Shown piece by piece: positions 27,134-36,754 of a DNA stretch of 64,000 bases. The stretch spans positions 1,116,001-1,180,000 of the forward strand of contig NZ_CP133268.1 in assembly GCF_030915385.1 (NCBI RefSeq), in the 5' to 3' direction. The translations under genes and the position numbers were made by a program. The stretch comes from Neobacillus sp. PS3-12. GTDB taxonomy: Bacteria; Bacillota; Bacilli; Bacillales; Cytobacillaceae. The first letter of the stretch is position 1; each line of letters opens with the position of its first letter. The notes beneath the pieces are model-generated. The model searched no databases and was not told the origin of the DNA. It was given only the letters and a program-made list of their open reading frames with translations.

Positions 27134-27937
27134 CTATTTTACGCCAAAAAACTTCTTTAATTTTGTGAATACACCTTTTTGATTGTCCTCAAGGGCCTGA
27201 AGCGGAATCGATTCACCAAGAATCCTCCTGGCAATGTTCCGATAGGCGATGGATGCTTTATTGTTAGGATTTAAGGCAATGGGTTCCCCATGATTAGATG
27301 CTTTAATCACTTCATCATCATCAACAACAATCCCGATTAATTCAATCGATAAATGCGCTGTGATTTCATCAACATCAAGCATATCTCCATTTTTCATCAA
27401 ATGGTTGCGAATGCGGTTGATCACCAATTTTGGCGGCTCCACACTTTTCTCCTTTTCTAGTAAACCAATAATTCGGTCCGCATCGCGTACCGCTGAAACT
27501 TCCGGCGTTGTCACCACGATGGCTTTATCTGCACCGGCAACAGCATTTTTGTATCCTTGCTCAATTCCTGCAGGGCAATCGATGATGATATAATCATAAT
27601 CCTGTTTTAGATTATCAATTAAAACCTTCATTTGCTCTGGTGTAACAGCGGACTTATCCGTTGTTTGGGCAGCAGGCAGCAGATAAAGGAGGTCTTCAAA
27701 TCGTTTATCCTTTACCAACGCTTGATGTACTTTACATCTGCCTTCAACTACATCCACAAGATCATAGATAATTCTATTTTCAAGTCCCATCACGACATCC
27801 AGGTTCCGCAACCCGATATCAGTATCGACTAAACAAACTTTTTTCCCTTGCAGTGCTAATGCTGTCCCGATATTAGCAGAAGTTGTTGTTTTTCCAACGC
27901 CGCCTTTACCAGATGTAATGACTATTGCTTCTCCCAC
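27134..27937 (-). CDS. minD: Septum site-determining ATPase MinD
   Basis: Membrane-associated ATPase that recruits MinC to block division at the poles. It has 267 residues, a deviant Walker A GKGGVGKTTTSANIG (about 10-24), VCLVDTDIGLRNLD, DYIIIDCPAGIE and a C-terminal amphipathic membrane-targeting helix (GVFTKLKKFFGVK). It follows minC by one base, as in other bacilli. Confidence 0.96.
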   Translation of the reverse strand: MGEAIVITSGKGGVGKTTTSANIGTALALQGKKVCLVDTDIGLRNLDVVMGLENRIIYDLVDVVEGRCKVHQALVKDKRFEDLLYLLPAAQTTDKSAVTPEQMKVLIDNLKQDYDYIIIDCPAGIEQGYKNAVAGADKAIVVTTPEVSAVRDADRIIGLLEKEKSVEPPKLVINRIRNHLMKNGDMLDVDEITAHLSIELIGIVVDDDEVIKASNHGEPIALNPNNKASIAYRNIARRILGESIPLQALEDNQKGVFTKLKKFFGVK

Positions 27938-27938
27938 T

Positions 27939-28619
27939 TCAACGTCCCCCTTCTAATCTAGTTAGATTAGGTCTTAGATGCATTAATCCTTGTAATCTAT
28001 CAATTACAATATTCCGATTTATATCTATATAAGCACATTCCATCTCGTGTTTTTCATCGCGGTTTGTGTGGTCTGGCGCTCTGTTTAAACAATCACTGAT
28101 TCGTAATTGCGATGCTTTCATACTTGATGCGGCAATCACGGCCTGATCATTTCCATCGCAGCCTGCGTGGGCAATGCCTTTTAAAGCTCCCATTACAAAA
28201 ATATTGCCTCCTGCTATGATCGTTCCGCCAGGATTCACATCACCAATCAAGAGCAAATTCCCTGGCACTTCAACAACTTGTCCTGAGCGGACAATTCTTG
28301 CTATGGTAACCATGCCATTTTCTTCTCTTTGTTTGTCAGCTTCTTCTGTCGTGATCACTTGCGAATTAATTTCTTCCACAACAAGGTGATTTTTTTGGCG
28401 AACCAAATCTCTTAATTCACCCTGTTGTTCGACAGTTAAATATCGATAACCCGTTTCAAGTTTTACCGGGATTAATGCTCGATCTTCATTTGTTAAAAGA
28501 GTCCCTGATAGTTTCTCATCCAACTCTTTTTTTAAATCTTCAAAGGAACAGTCATCGTTTAAGTGCAAGGTTAGCCCATCCTTGGTTCCTTTTATCGTAA
28601 CATTTTGCCATTTTTTCAT
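27939..28619 (-). CDS. minC: Septum site-determining protein MinC
   Basis: Inhibitor of FtsZ assembly. Its 226 residues comprise an N-terminal FtsZ-inhibitory domain (1-105) and a C-terminal beta-helical dimerisation domain that binds MinD ([45 protein letters not shown]). It is upstream of minD and downstream of mreBCD. Confidence 0.95.
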   Translation of the reverse strand: MKKWQNVTIKGTKDGLTLHLNDDCSFEDLKKELDEKLSGTLLTNEDRALIPVKLETGYRYLTVEQQGELRDLVRQKNHLVVEEINSQVITTEEADKQREENGMVTIARIVRSGQVVEVPGNLLLIGDVNPGGTIIAGGNIFVMGALKGIAHAGCDGNDQAVIAASSMKASQLRISDCLNRAPDHTNRDEKHEMECAYIDINRNIVIDRLQGLMHLRPNLTRLEGGR

Positions 28620-28757
28620 GAAGAGTTTTCACCTCAATATAGAAAAGCGGAAAAAATAAACTGCTAGATGCAGCTTATTAGATACTGTGCTTGTCGCACT
28701 ACTTCATAAAATAATTCGACAAAAGCACAACAAAATCCTTTTTTCTAAAAGAATTCA

Positions 28758-29273
28758 TTAGTCAGCTCGTAATCTGTCTGCAAACTTTTCGAAATTTCGT
28801 TTCAAAGGGTAGGAGGCAATAATTAAAAATATTGCATTTAAAAGAAGAGTCGGAATGAGACGCATGTTTAAAAAGCTCATAAAATCGATCGTAGTTATTC
28901 CGATTATTCGATTCATTCCGTATACAGCTGACTCTAGTAAGGCCACACCAATAAGTGAAACAACGGAAGTAGTGATCAAATTGACCTGTAAAACCTTCAT
29001 TATTTTTAAAACAATAAAGGCAGTAAGCGGATATAAAAACAAATAGATACCAAGAATTTCTGTAAACACAATATCGAACAATAGTCCAAAAATTAGTCCG
29101 TAAATAATACCATGTTTGGCACTTCCATAGATGGTAAGAAAGAAAATAGTAATGATCAAAAAACGAGGGACCCATACTTTATCGCCAAATAGGTTTGCGG
29201 GCATAAACTGAACCAATAAGCTTTCAATGAAAAACAAAAGAACAAGAGATAAAGGTAGGAGGAGTTTTTTCAT
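28758..29273 (-). CDS. mreD: Rod shape-determining protein MreD
   Basis: Integral membrane partner of MreC in the cell wall elongation machinery. Its 171 residues are mostly hydrophobic, with five or six membrane segments. Its start overlaps the end of mreC by 4 bases. Third gene of mreBCD. Confidence 0.92.
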   Translation of the reverse strand: MKKLLLPLSLVLLFFIESLLVQFMPANLFGDKVWVPRFLIITIFFLTIYGSAKHGIIYGLIFGLLFDIVFTEILGIYLFLYPLTAFIVLKIMKVLQVNLITTSVVSLIGVALLESAVYGMNRIIGITTIDFMSFLNMRLIPTLLLNAIFLIIASYPLKRNFEKFADRLRAD

Positions 29274-30151
29274 AAATTCTCCCCCTTTTGTGCTCCCATA
29301 TCGCTTGCAGCAGGCTGTGTCGCATTACGCTTGATGACAAGTACGTCCTCAATATCATAAAAGTTCGCACCAGGCTTTATATATGCCGTTTGATTCAAAC
29401 CATATTGATCGGTTTTGACACTTTCAACAGTTCCAATTAACAAGCCGGCTGGAAATACCCCGCCTAAGCCGGAAGTAATGACAGTTTGTCCTTTTTTTAC
29501 TTTAGCATCGTAAGGAATTCTTTTGACTAGAAGCTGTTTTTTCTCCGCATCATAGCCTTCCACAAGGCCATAGGCATTGGCTTCACCTTGAATATAAGCA
29601 GAGATCCGATTTTTTGGATCCAACGCACTTAATAATTGAACGGTTGAACTAAATTGGTTAACACTTTTTATTTTTCCGACCAAACCAGTAGCCGTCATAA
29701 CAGCCATGTTTTGCTCGATCCCATTGATTTTACCTTTATCAATTACAATTATATCATTCCATTGATCAGGATTCCTGCCAATAGCAGTCGCTGGTAATGG
29801 TTTAAAATCACTCAGGGTCTTTTTTTCACCTAATACATCACGTAGTTGTTTGTTATCTTTTTCAAGCTTTTGCACTTGAGCTTCTAGGCTTGCTAGTTTA
29901 TCAACACGTGTTTTCAATTGTTTGTTCTCTTGATATGTATTTTGTAAATCCTGAAGATTACCAAAAAGATCTACAACATACTGCGTAGGCTTTGATACCA
30001 GGGATTGAACCCAACCGGAGGTATCTTTAACAAATTGCTCCGGCCAGGAGGGCTGACTCCTCTCCCTTAGAGAAAACCCAATCAATGCCACGAGAATAAT
30101 GATGCTGATAAGCAGCACAATTAACCGTTTATTCAAGAAAAATTGTGGCAT
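29270..30151 (-). CDS. mreC: Rod shape-determining protein MreC
   Basis: Bitopic protein organising elongation enzymes. It has 293 residues with one N-terminal membrane segment (about 9-25), a coiled coil (about 60-108; LQNTYQENKQLKTRVDKLASLEAQVQKLEKDNKQLRD) and an extracytoplasmic beta-domain (GRNPDQWNDIIVIDKG to ITSGLGGVFPAGLLIG). Second gene of mreBCD. Confidence 0.95.
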   Translation of the reverse strand: MPQFFLNKRLIVLLISIIILVALIGFSLRERSQPSWPEQFVKDTSGWVQSLVSKPTQYVVDLFGNLQDLQNTYQENKQLKTRVDKLASLEAQVQKLEKDNKQLRDVLGEKKTLSDFKPLPATAIGRNPDQWNDIIVIDKGKINGIEQNMAVMTATGLVGKIKSVNQFSSTVQLLSALDPKNRISAYIQGEANAYGLVEGYDAEKKQLLVKRIPYDAKVKKGQTVITSGLGGVFPAGLLIGTVESVKTDQYGLNQTAYIKPGANFYDIEDVLVIKRNATQPAASDMGAQKGENL

Positions 30152-30177
30152 GATGAAACACCTCTATTTTTGGACTT

Positions 30178-31200
30178 TTATCTTGAGTCCTTCGCTTTAT
30201 TTTTAAATAAGTTAATATGGTCTAATGCATTTCCAGTGCCGATTGCAACACAATCAAGCGGATTCTCCGCAATGATGACAGGCATTTTTGTTTCTTCGCT
30301 AATGATCCTGTCCAAATTTCGCAGTAAGGCACCCCCGCCTGTTAACACGATCCCGCGGTCCATGATATCAGCGGCTAATTCTGGCGGTGTTTTTTCAAGT
30401 GTATTTTTGACTGCATCAACAATCGCATACACCGTATCTTTTAGCGCAGAGGAAATTTCTTTTGCCGTAATTTCGATGGTTTTTGGTAACCCGGTCAATA
30501 AATCACGTCCGCGAATTTCCATATTATCGATACCTTCAGGTTCACCGGCAGAGCCAATTTCCATTTTAATGTTTTCTGAAGTCCGATCACCAATCATTAA
30601 ATTGTAGTTTTTACGAATAAAGGAAATGACGGCTTCATCCATTTCATCTCCAGCAATTCGAATCGATTGGCTGGTAACAATTCCGCCCAAGGAAATGATC
30701 GCTACTTCTGTAGTTCCCCCGCCAATATCAACTACCATGCTTCCAGTCGGCTCCCACACAGGTAAATTAGCGCCGATTGCTGCCGCAAATGGTTCTTCAA
30801 TAGTATAAGCATCTCTTGCCCCTGCAGCCCTTGTAGCATCAATAACTGCCCGTTCCTCAACGGCTGTGATTCCTGATGGAACACATACCATTACGTATGG
30901 CTTACCGGAAAACATGCCTTTATTTTTCATTGCCTGACGTATGTAATATTTCATCATCGTAGCTGTGGTCTCGTAATCAGCAATGACCCCATCTTTCATA
31001 GGGCGCAGTGCAACAATATTTCCAGGAGTACGTCCGATCATATTCTTTGCGTCATTACCAACAGCAACAATTTGTTTTGTGTCTGTTTGAAGTGCAACAA
31101 CTGAAGGCTCGCGAAGAACAATTCCTTTCCCTTTCACAAAAACAAGGGTATTTGCTGTACCCAAGTCAATTCCAAGATCTCTTGAACCAATTCCAAACAT
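30178..31200 (-). CDS. mreB: Rod shape-determining actin homologue MreB
   Basis: Actin-like ATPase that guides lateral wall synthesis. Motifs: phosphate 1 [13 protein letters not shown], phosphate 2 [12 protein letters not shown] and the adenosine motif [13 protein letters not shown]. The start is ATG 31200 ([14 protein letters not shown]), with GGGAG upstream; the open frame to 31233 lacks family similarity. 340 residues. First gene of mreBCD-minCD. Confidence 0.96.
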   Translation of the reverse strand: MFGIGSRDLGIDLGTANTLVFVKGKGIVLREPSVVALQTDTKQIVAVGNDAKNMIGRTPGNIVALRPMKDGVIADYETTATMMKYYIRQAMKNKGMFSGKPYVMVCVPSGITAVEERAVIDATRAAGARDAYTIEEPFAAAIGANLPVWEPTGSMVVDIGGGTTEVAIISLGGIVTSQSIRIAGDEMDEAVISFIRKNYNLMIGDRTSENIKMEIGSAGEPEGIDNMEIRGRDLLTGLPKTIEITAKEISSALKDTVYAIVDAVKNTLEKTPPELAADIMDRGIVLTGGGALLRNLDRIISEETKMPVIIAENPLDCVAIGTGNALDHINLFKNKAKDSR

Positions 31201-31461
31201 AGTTTGTATCTCCCTTTCTGATACGAAATGCATTAAAGTTAAGGCTATTGTATTCGGTTACCAATAACTGTCGGTTTTTTAGAAAATCGTGTAGTAGAAG
31301 GCGGCGTGCTTAGTGGTTAACTTTGCCAATACAATGCCACAAGTAGGTATTTCCCACTATTCTGGGAAGGAAGAATCACCTTTGCGGCGCTCCGCCCCTT
31401 TTCCAAACTCCTAAAAAATCATAACCCATATTATAGCCCAACGTCAAAAAAAAACATAGTG

Positions 31462-32154
31462 TTATAAATAACCTTTTTCTTTTAATGAGACAAATTTATT
31501 TTCGCCGATGATCAAGTGGTCGAGCAAATCCACGCCAATTATTTTTCCGCACTCCGCCAGCCGCTTCGTCACCTCAATATCTTCACGGCTCGGTGTGGGA
31601 TCTCCGGACGGGTGGTTATGCAGGCATATAATGGAAGCTGCGGAGCGTTTTAAAGCTTCGCGGTACACTTCGCGCGGGTGCACGATTGAGGCGTTTAGGC
31701 TGCCGATAAAGATGGTTTGTTTGTGAATGACTTGATTTTTCGTATTTAAATACAGACAGACAAAATGCTCCTGTGCAAGAAAGCGCATATCATTCATCAT
31801 ATACTTGGCACCGTCTTCCGGCGAACGAATGACATAGCGTTCATCGAAGGCTAAATTACTGACCCTTCTTCCTAATTCCACAGCAGCAAGGATTTGAATT
31901 GCTTTTGTCTGGCCAATCCCTTTAATCTCCGTCATTTCTTGTAATGTTGCACTTTTTAACTGCCGTAATCCTTCAAATTGGGTGAGGAGGCGGTTGGATA
32001 ATTGTAAAACGGACTCCTCCTTTGTCCCCGTACGCAGCAGAATCGCAATCAGTTCGTGATTGGATAGACTTTGCGGGCCACTCTTCATAAAACGCTCTCG
32101 TGGTCTTTCATCCTCTGGAAAATCACGGATCATTAACCCATTTTTTGTAGACAT
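31462..32154 (-). CDS. radC: RadC/YsxA family JAB-domain protein
   Basis: About 230 residues: an N-terminal helix-hairpin-helix region (QSLSNHELIAILLRTGT, then EIKGIGQTKAIQILAA) and a C-terminal JAB/MPN domain with metal motif HNHPSGDPTPSREDIEVT. It was once named a DNA repair protein, but the biochemical role is unsettled. ATG 32154 is preceded by GGGAGG. It sits between maf and mreB, as in B. subtilis ysxA. Confidence 0.9.
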   Translation of the reverse strand: MSTKNGLMIRDFPEDERPRERFMKSGPQSLSNHELIAILLRTGTKEESVLQLSNRLLTQFEGLRQLKSATLQEMTEIKGIGQTKAIQILAAVELGRRVSNLAFDERYVIRSPEDGAKYMMNDMRFLAQEHFVCLYLNTKNQVIHKQTIFIGSLNASIVHPREVYREALKRSAASIICLHNHPSGDPTPSREDIEVTKRLAECGKIIGVDLLDHLIIGENKFVSLKEKGYL

Positions 32155-32196
32155 TCTTTTCCTCCCTTTTATAAAGGAGTTAAGGAATGCCATGTT

Positions 32197-32775
32197 TCAT
32201 GTTTCGTATGGCATTTTGTATCCAAGCCTTTTTAACTCACGGATTGTTCTAGAAACTGGTAAGCCAACAACCGCATAATAATCACCAATAATTTTTTTTA
32301 CTAACATACTGCCATATCCTTGGATGCCATAGGCCCCCGCTTTATCAAGCGGTTCACCAGTTTGCACATACGACATGATCTCGCCATCCGTTAACTCCCA
32401 AAATAAAACTTCTGTTTTCTCATAAAAACGTGCAGTAGCTTGTGACGATAAAATCGAAACACCTGTGTAAACTTCATGTTGGTTTCCAGAAAGCATTCTT
32501 AACTTGCTGAAAGCATCAGCTTCATCGATAGGCTTGTGTAAAATTTGTCCCTGAAAGACAACAATGGTATCAGAACCAATGACAAATGCCTCAGGATGTT
32601 CCTGAAAAACAGCCTGTGCTTTCCGCTGTGCTAATTCCATCACAACTTCAGATGGTTGCAAGTCGGGGTCAAAGCTTTCATCAACATTTTTGCTTGAAAC
32701 TTCAAAGGATAAATTAAGATATTGCAGGAGTGCTTTTCGCCGTGGAGAAGATGAGGCTAAAATGAGGGTTTGCAT
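32197..32775 (-). CDS. maf: Maf family nucleotide pyrophosphatase
   Basis: Septum-formation-inhibitor family member that hydrolyses noncanonical nucleoside triphosphates. Its 192 residues carry the LASSSPRRKALL signature at the N-terminus, FVIGSDTIVVFQGQ, and YGIQGYGSMLVKKIIGDYYAVVGLPV. The gene is upstream of radC, as in B. subtilis. Confidence 0.94.
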   Translation of the reverse strand: MQTLILASSSPRRKALLQYLNLSFEVSSKNVDESFDPDLQPSEVVMELAQRKAQAVFQEHPEAFVIGSDTIVVFQGQILHKPIDEADAFSKLRMLSGNQHEVYTGVSILSSQATARFYEKTEVLFWELTDGEIMSYVQTGEPLDKAGAYGIQGYGSMLVKKIIGDYYAVVGLPVSRTIRELKRLGYKMPYET

Positions 32776-32910
32776 AAAATCACCTTACCTTTTTTGTATC
32801 AAAGGGAGATACATTTTTATCGTACCAAACTTTTAGATGGCTAACAATTTATATCTATAAAGTTTGCTAAGTTTTACTAATTTATTCGAACCATACCTAG
32901 AAATGCCAAA

Positions 32911-32936
32911 AAGCCTGTTCAAAAAGAAACAGGCTT
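32911..32936 (-). terminator. Terminator after spoIIB
   Basis: Minus-strand AAGCCTGTT and AACAGGCTT form a 9-bp stem followed by TTT. Confidence 0.88.
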
Positions 32937-32994
32937 CATTTCCCGGAAAATATTCTATATTTCTTTACGATTCGACGATTACTATACAAATATA

Positions 32995-34068
32995 CTATAA
33001 AGAATAATAATCTGCCATAAAGGTTAAGAGATGCTGCTGCGCTTTTTCGAGTAATTTACGGTCTTTTTGCTTCTGATAACCCGCTATTTGCTTCAAGGCT
33101 CCAGTCACTTCTTGATTCAAATCCTTGATATCTTGATTTTTTATTCCTTTATTATCTATTTTATTTAGCTTTGTTTGAAGTTCTGAAAGTGTTTTTAGTT
33201 CACTGCTTGTAATAGTGCCTCCCGTCAAGGAATTGGTTGATAGAGTGGCTAAGAGCGGGACAAGGGTCATTGCATTTTCGACTACGCTTTTTTCAGCTGT
33301 TGTTAGATTCGCAAATTTCTTTTCAGGAATCGTGATCGTTTTGGCAAATACCCCATCCATTCCTTTGTGTTGATATATCGTGCCAAGGCTTCTAGCATGT
33401 TCAATAGAATCTGCTACACCTAGAAAAATATAATATTGACCGTTCCATTCCATCGTTTCGGCAGGAATTCCTTTTTCAACTGCTTGCCGTGCGACAGTAT
33501 TGGCAGTTTCCTTTTTCGAAAAAACTCCGCCTTGAACCATATATGTTGTCAACGGCTTTAAAGTAATAGCTCCTTGACTTTTACTATTCGTATTAGCTAT
33601 CTCCTTTTTAGAAGCTGGCATAGTTTTGGTTCCTACAGCTGCAGGTTTGCTGCCATCAGTAATAACCAGTTTGAGCATGATAAACCCAAAGCCTGTCCCA
33701 AGCAGAATCGCAAAAATGACTGATAATGCCATAGATTTGATCACACTGACATTCTTTTTTTCAACCTTTAATAGTGCGGGCAATCGGATTCCATTGCGTT
33801 GTTTGGAGGGTTTTACAGCCTGATAAAGACTAGTTTCAGTTTTTGTGGTTTCCTGTTGGGGAAGGATCCAATCAAAACTTTCCTCTGCTTCTTGTGTTGC
33901 AGCCGTCTCTTCGATCACTTCATGCTCCGATGTACTGGAATCGTATTCGATTGGAAGGTTCCTATTCTCATTGCTTGGCGGATCTTCTTTTGCGGGCTCC
34001 TCTAAATACGGCCTTTTTTCTCCATTAATTTTTATCGTAATTGGATTGCCGCTGTTCAGCTTGTTCAC
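32995..34068 (-). CDS. spoIIB: SpoIIB, SPOR-domain sporulation protein
   Basis: Assists septal peptidoglycan thinning and engulfment. It has 357 residues: an acidic cytoplasmic N-terminus with IKINGEKRPY, one membrane segment (about 110-130), then a SPOR domain (about 170-245; YMVQGGVFSKKETANTVARQAVEKGIPAE) expected to bind denuded glycan. The C-terminal region is helical. The start is GTG 34068 behind GGGAGTGA. Its position upstream of maf matches B. subtilis. Confidence 0.88.
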   Translation of the reverse strand: MNKLNSGNPITIKINGEKRPYLEEPAKEDPPSNENRNLPIEYDSSTSEHEVIEETAATQEAEESFDWILPQQETTKTETSLYQAVKPSKQRNGIRLPALLKVEKKNVSVIKSMALSVIFAILLGTGFGFIMLKLVITDGSKPAAVGTKTMPASKKEIANTNSKSQGAITLKPLTTYMVQGGVFSKKETANTVARQAVEKGIPAETMEWNGQYYIFLGVADSIEHARSLGTIYQHKGMDGVFAKTITIPEKKFANLTTAEKSVVENAMTLVPLLATLSTNSLTGGTITSSELKTLSELQTKLNKIDNKGIKNQDIKDLNQEVTGALKQIAGYQKQKDRKLLEKAQQHLLTFMADYYSL

Positions 34069-34133
34069 ACTAAAGTCACTCCCATCTATCCGAACGGCTA
34101 ATTTGTTTCATCCTATCATAAACCTAAAAAAAA

Positions 34134-34160
34134 ATAACAAGACTTTTGTCGTCTTGTTAT
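34134..34160 (-). terminator. Terminator of the type IV pilus operon
   Basis: Minus-strand ATAACAAGAC and GTCTTGTTAT form a perfect 10-bp stem followed by eight T, directly after the PilO-like gene. Confidence 0.95.
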
Positions 34161-34195
34161 CGAAGGATTTCGTCAAATTCTTTGCTGTTTCGTGT

Positions 34196-35077
34196 TTATG
34201 GAGTTTGGGTGTTCGCAAACTGACTTAATAGATTTTCCTTGTTTACCGGATTCGGATATTCTACTTTTGGAAGCTGTTTTTCTAAATCAGTTAATCCGGG
34301 ATAATATAAAGCTGAAACCGTAAGTGTAAAGGTGAACGGTTTTACCGTATCGGTTACGGATGTAATTTCATTAGTACCTGTGTAAGAAATGTTCTCAACT
34401 ACAATAATCCGTTTAAAATTCTCAAGGATGTTGACAAACTTCTCAAAATCCTGATAGCTAGGTGATTGAACGCTTAACTGCGCAGTTATTTTCTCTACGG
34501 CGTTGGCCTGAGAGGTTCCAACCTGATGATTGATAGTATTCGTTGTCCCTGTTTGCTGCTGACTGCTGTTTGCTGTGGAACTTTGCTGTTGACTGCTGGA
34601 AGTAGTGGCAGAATTATTTTGGCTACTTCCAGTTGTAGAATTATTTGTTTGATTAGATCTATTCGAATTGCCGTAAACCAATTGCTTTTGAGTAGCAGCA
34701 ATATCGGCTTCGGCAGAATCAGCCGCTTGTTGATTTTGTTGGCTATCGGTAAAATTCATGGACTCAATTTGGCTGTTGGAAACTGCTTCTGCCTGTTGAA
34801 AGTCTAGTAAAAGCTGATCTTGCAACGGTTTAACAGGCAACTGTTTTTGCAGCTCTGTTGAATTTGTTTGTTCGGCTTTCGCACCCTCATTTTGATCCTT
34901 TTTCTTACTTAAAACTTCCACTTGCTTTTGTTCAGAAGTTAATAACTTTCGTTTGTCAGAAAGATCTTCATTTAACGACTTTAAATAAAAAAATTGAATA
35001 TAGGCAAAGCTGATCAAAAGAATGAATAGAATTGCAAAAACTGTTAATTTTTGCTTTTTAGTAAAAAGAAGCTTCAT
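34196..35077 (-). CDS. pilO: PilO-like type IV pilus assembly protein
   Basis: Bitopic inner-membrane protein expected to pair with PilN. It has 293 residues: membrane segment at about 12-31, coiled coil (about 35-62), and a C-terminal globular part (about 195-280; SYQDFEKFVNILENFKRIIVVENI) of PilO type. Between them (about 125-190) lies a Ser/Thr/Gln/Asn-rich low-complexity stretch unusual for PilO, probably an extended linker. Its start overlaps the pilN stop by 4 bases. Last gene of the operon; sequence similarity to PilO is weak, and the assignment rests on topology and order. Confidence 0.72.
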   Translation of the reverse strand: MKLLFTKKQKLTVFAILFILLISFAYIQFFYLKSLNEDLSDKRKLLTSEQKQVEVLSKKKDQNEGAKAEQTNSTELQKQLPVKPLQDQLLLDFQQAEAVSNSQIESMNFTDSQQNQQAADSAEADIAATQKQLVYGNSNRSNQTNNSTTGSSQNNSATTSSSQQQSSTANSSQQQTGTTNTINHQVGTSQANAVEKITAQLSVQSPSYQDFEKFVNILENFKRIIVVENISYTGTNEITSVTDTVKPFTFTLTVSALYYPGLTDLEKQLPKVEYPNPVNKENLLSQFANTQTP

Positions 35078-35739
35078 CGCTGTACAGCTCCTTTCATCTC
35101 AGTTCCATCCACCGATTGCTCATTAGGCAGTTTTTTTGCTTCCTCTATTTTTAAGATAATTTGGAACTCTCCTCTATATCGAGGCAAATATTGATTAGCT
35201 GAATTGCTCAATGTTTTTGTCCCCACCGTTGAATCAGTTGTAGAAGAAGTTTCATCCTTTAATGGAGTGCTGGTCAGCGAGGTTAACGTTGCCGTTTTTA
35301 TCCAACCGACTTGGTTTAAGTTCTCTAGAAAATTGGCACTCTCCGTTGCTGTATCAAATTGAACCGAAATGGTAAGAGACCCGGAATCCTGTAATGAAAA
35401 GGACAAAATGAAGCCACGCTCAGGTAGTAAGGAATTTAAATGCTGGATGATCGGAACGGTAGGAACCCTATTTTCGGTTTCTTTTTTAATAGCGGTTTTT
35501 AATAGATCGACTGAGCTTGTCGGTGCTGCAGTCTGCTCTGATTTTCCCAATTGAGTAACTATTTTTTTTGTTAAGGCAATTTGGTCATTAATACCTTTAA
35601 TTTGATTGTTTATACTCTGAATCTGATAAAAATAGAAAGCCCCTGCCATCAAAGAGAGTAGGAGTAGACTAACTATAAATACAATGAAGCCAATTTTTTT
35701 CGGTTCCTTTTCAGGCAGCAAATTGATTTCTACAAGCAT
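35074..35739 (-). CDS. pilN: PilN-like type IV pilus assembly protein
   Basis: A 221-residue bitopic protein. The N-terminal cytoplasmic VEINLLPEKEPKK holds the INLLP motif by which PilN docks into PilM. A membrane segment (about 18-40), a coiled coil and a periplasm-equivalent domain with IIQHLNSLLPERGFILSFSLQDSGSLTISV follow. It lies 3 bases after pilM, matching the conserved pilMNO order. Confidence 0.85.
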   Translation of the reverse strand: MLVEINLLPEKEPKKIGFIVFIVSLLLLSLMAGAFYFYQIQSINNQIKGINDQIALTKKIVTQLGKSEQTAAPTSSVDLLKTAIKKETENRVPTVPIIQHLNSLLPERGFILSFSLQDSGSLTISVQFDTATESANFLENLNQVGWIKTATLTSLTSTPLKDETSSTTDSTVGTKTLSNSANQYLPRYRGEFQIILKIEEAKKLPNEQSVDGTEMKGAVQR

Positions 35740-35742
35740 GAA

Positions 35743-36729
35743 TTACACCTCTTTTAACGCAAGTCCTAAACAAAGATAGTATTTTGAGGGTAGTTTATCT
35801 GTTTTATTTTTTGCGGTTTCAAGATTTAGCATATTTATAGGAACATCATACCTGTCTATTAATTCATCCAATACTAAATTTAGCATTGGATGATCACCAT
35901 TTAAAAGAATCTTTAATATTTGTTTTTTACCATTATTTAATGTATAGCGGTAAAAGTCGAAAAACTTATTGATTTCTTTGAAAACATCTTCCAATTGCAG
36001 TGCTAATTCATTTGTGTCACCTTTAAATTTTATATCAGTTCCCATGCTATCCCGCTTAATGTCCCACTTGTTAATATCAAAGTCAAAAGGTAATTGCCGC
36101 ATCACAACCGGAATGGTTCCTTCAAAAATACAAAGGCTGACTGCCGTTAAATCAAATTGGACCGTTAACAGAATCTCCTGCTCACGTGACAGATCCAAAT
36201 GATGATATAGCCTGTATAAAGCTAATGGAGAGGTATCCGCTGCTATCGGTTGAAGTTTCAGGTTTGTAAATAAATCAGTAAAATCCAATACGTATTTTTC
36301 CGGGGCTGCAAATAATAGAACTTCTTTTGTTGTTTCGGAAGTATTTAGCTGGAAAATATCAAAAATCGGGTCTTCAAATGGCAAATGGATGGTTGCCCCC
36401 AGCTCCATGTAGAGATATCCTTTGATTTCATCGTCTCGGATATCAGCAGGTATTGTAACTTTACGGATGATCACAAGCGAGTCCTGGATGATAAAGCGGA
36501 CAGACCGGTGCTTTATCTTCCAGTCATCAATACATTCATCCAAGATGTTGCTTAAAGAATCGAAATCATTTATTTTACCCTCTTTTATAATTCCCGTAGG
36601 CAAAAAACGTTCTTCACATTTTTGAGCGATGGGGGGATTAGCTTGTTTCAATTCAACAAAACGGATGGAGTGGTCGTTTATGATAATATTGGCAATTCGT
36701 TTTCTTGACAAATGCATGGAGAAAGCCAT
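35743..36729 (-). CDS. pilM: PilM-like actin-fold type IV pilus protein
   Basis: Cytoplasmic actin-like protein of the pilus alignment complex, 328 residues. It has the PilM pattern IANIIINDHSIRFVEL at the N-terminus, then VRFIIQDSLVIIRKVTIPADIRDDEIKGYLYMELGATIHLPFEDPIFD and AADTSPLALYRLYHHL. AAGGGG precedes ATG 36729. Directly upstream of pilN. Confidence 0.87.
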   Translation of the reverse strand: MAFSMHLSRKRIANIIINDHSIRFVELKQANPPIAQKCEERFLPTGIIKEGKINDFDSLSNILDECIDDWKIKHRSVRFIIQDSLVIIRKVTIPADIRDDEIKGYLYMELGATIHLPFEDPIFDIFQLNTSETTKEVLLFAAPEKYVLDFTDLFTNLKLQPIAADTSPLALYRLYHHLDLSREQEILLTVQFDLTAVSLCIFEGTIPVVMRQLPFDFDINKWDIKRDSMGTDIKFKGDTNELALQLEDVFKEINKFFDFYRYTLNNGKKQILKILLNGDHPMLNLVLDELIDRYDVPINMLNLETAKNKTDKLPSKYYLCLGLALKEV

Positions 36730-36754
36730 AAACTAAACCCCTTTTCTTAAATAC

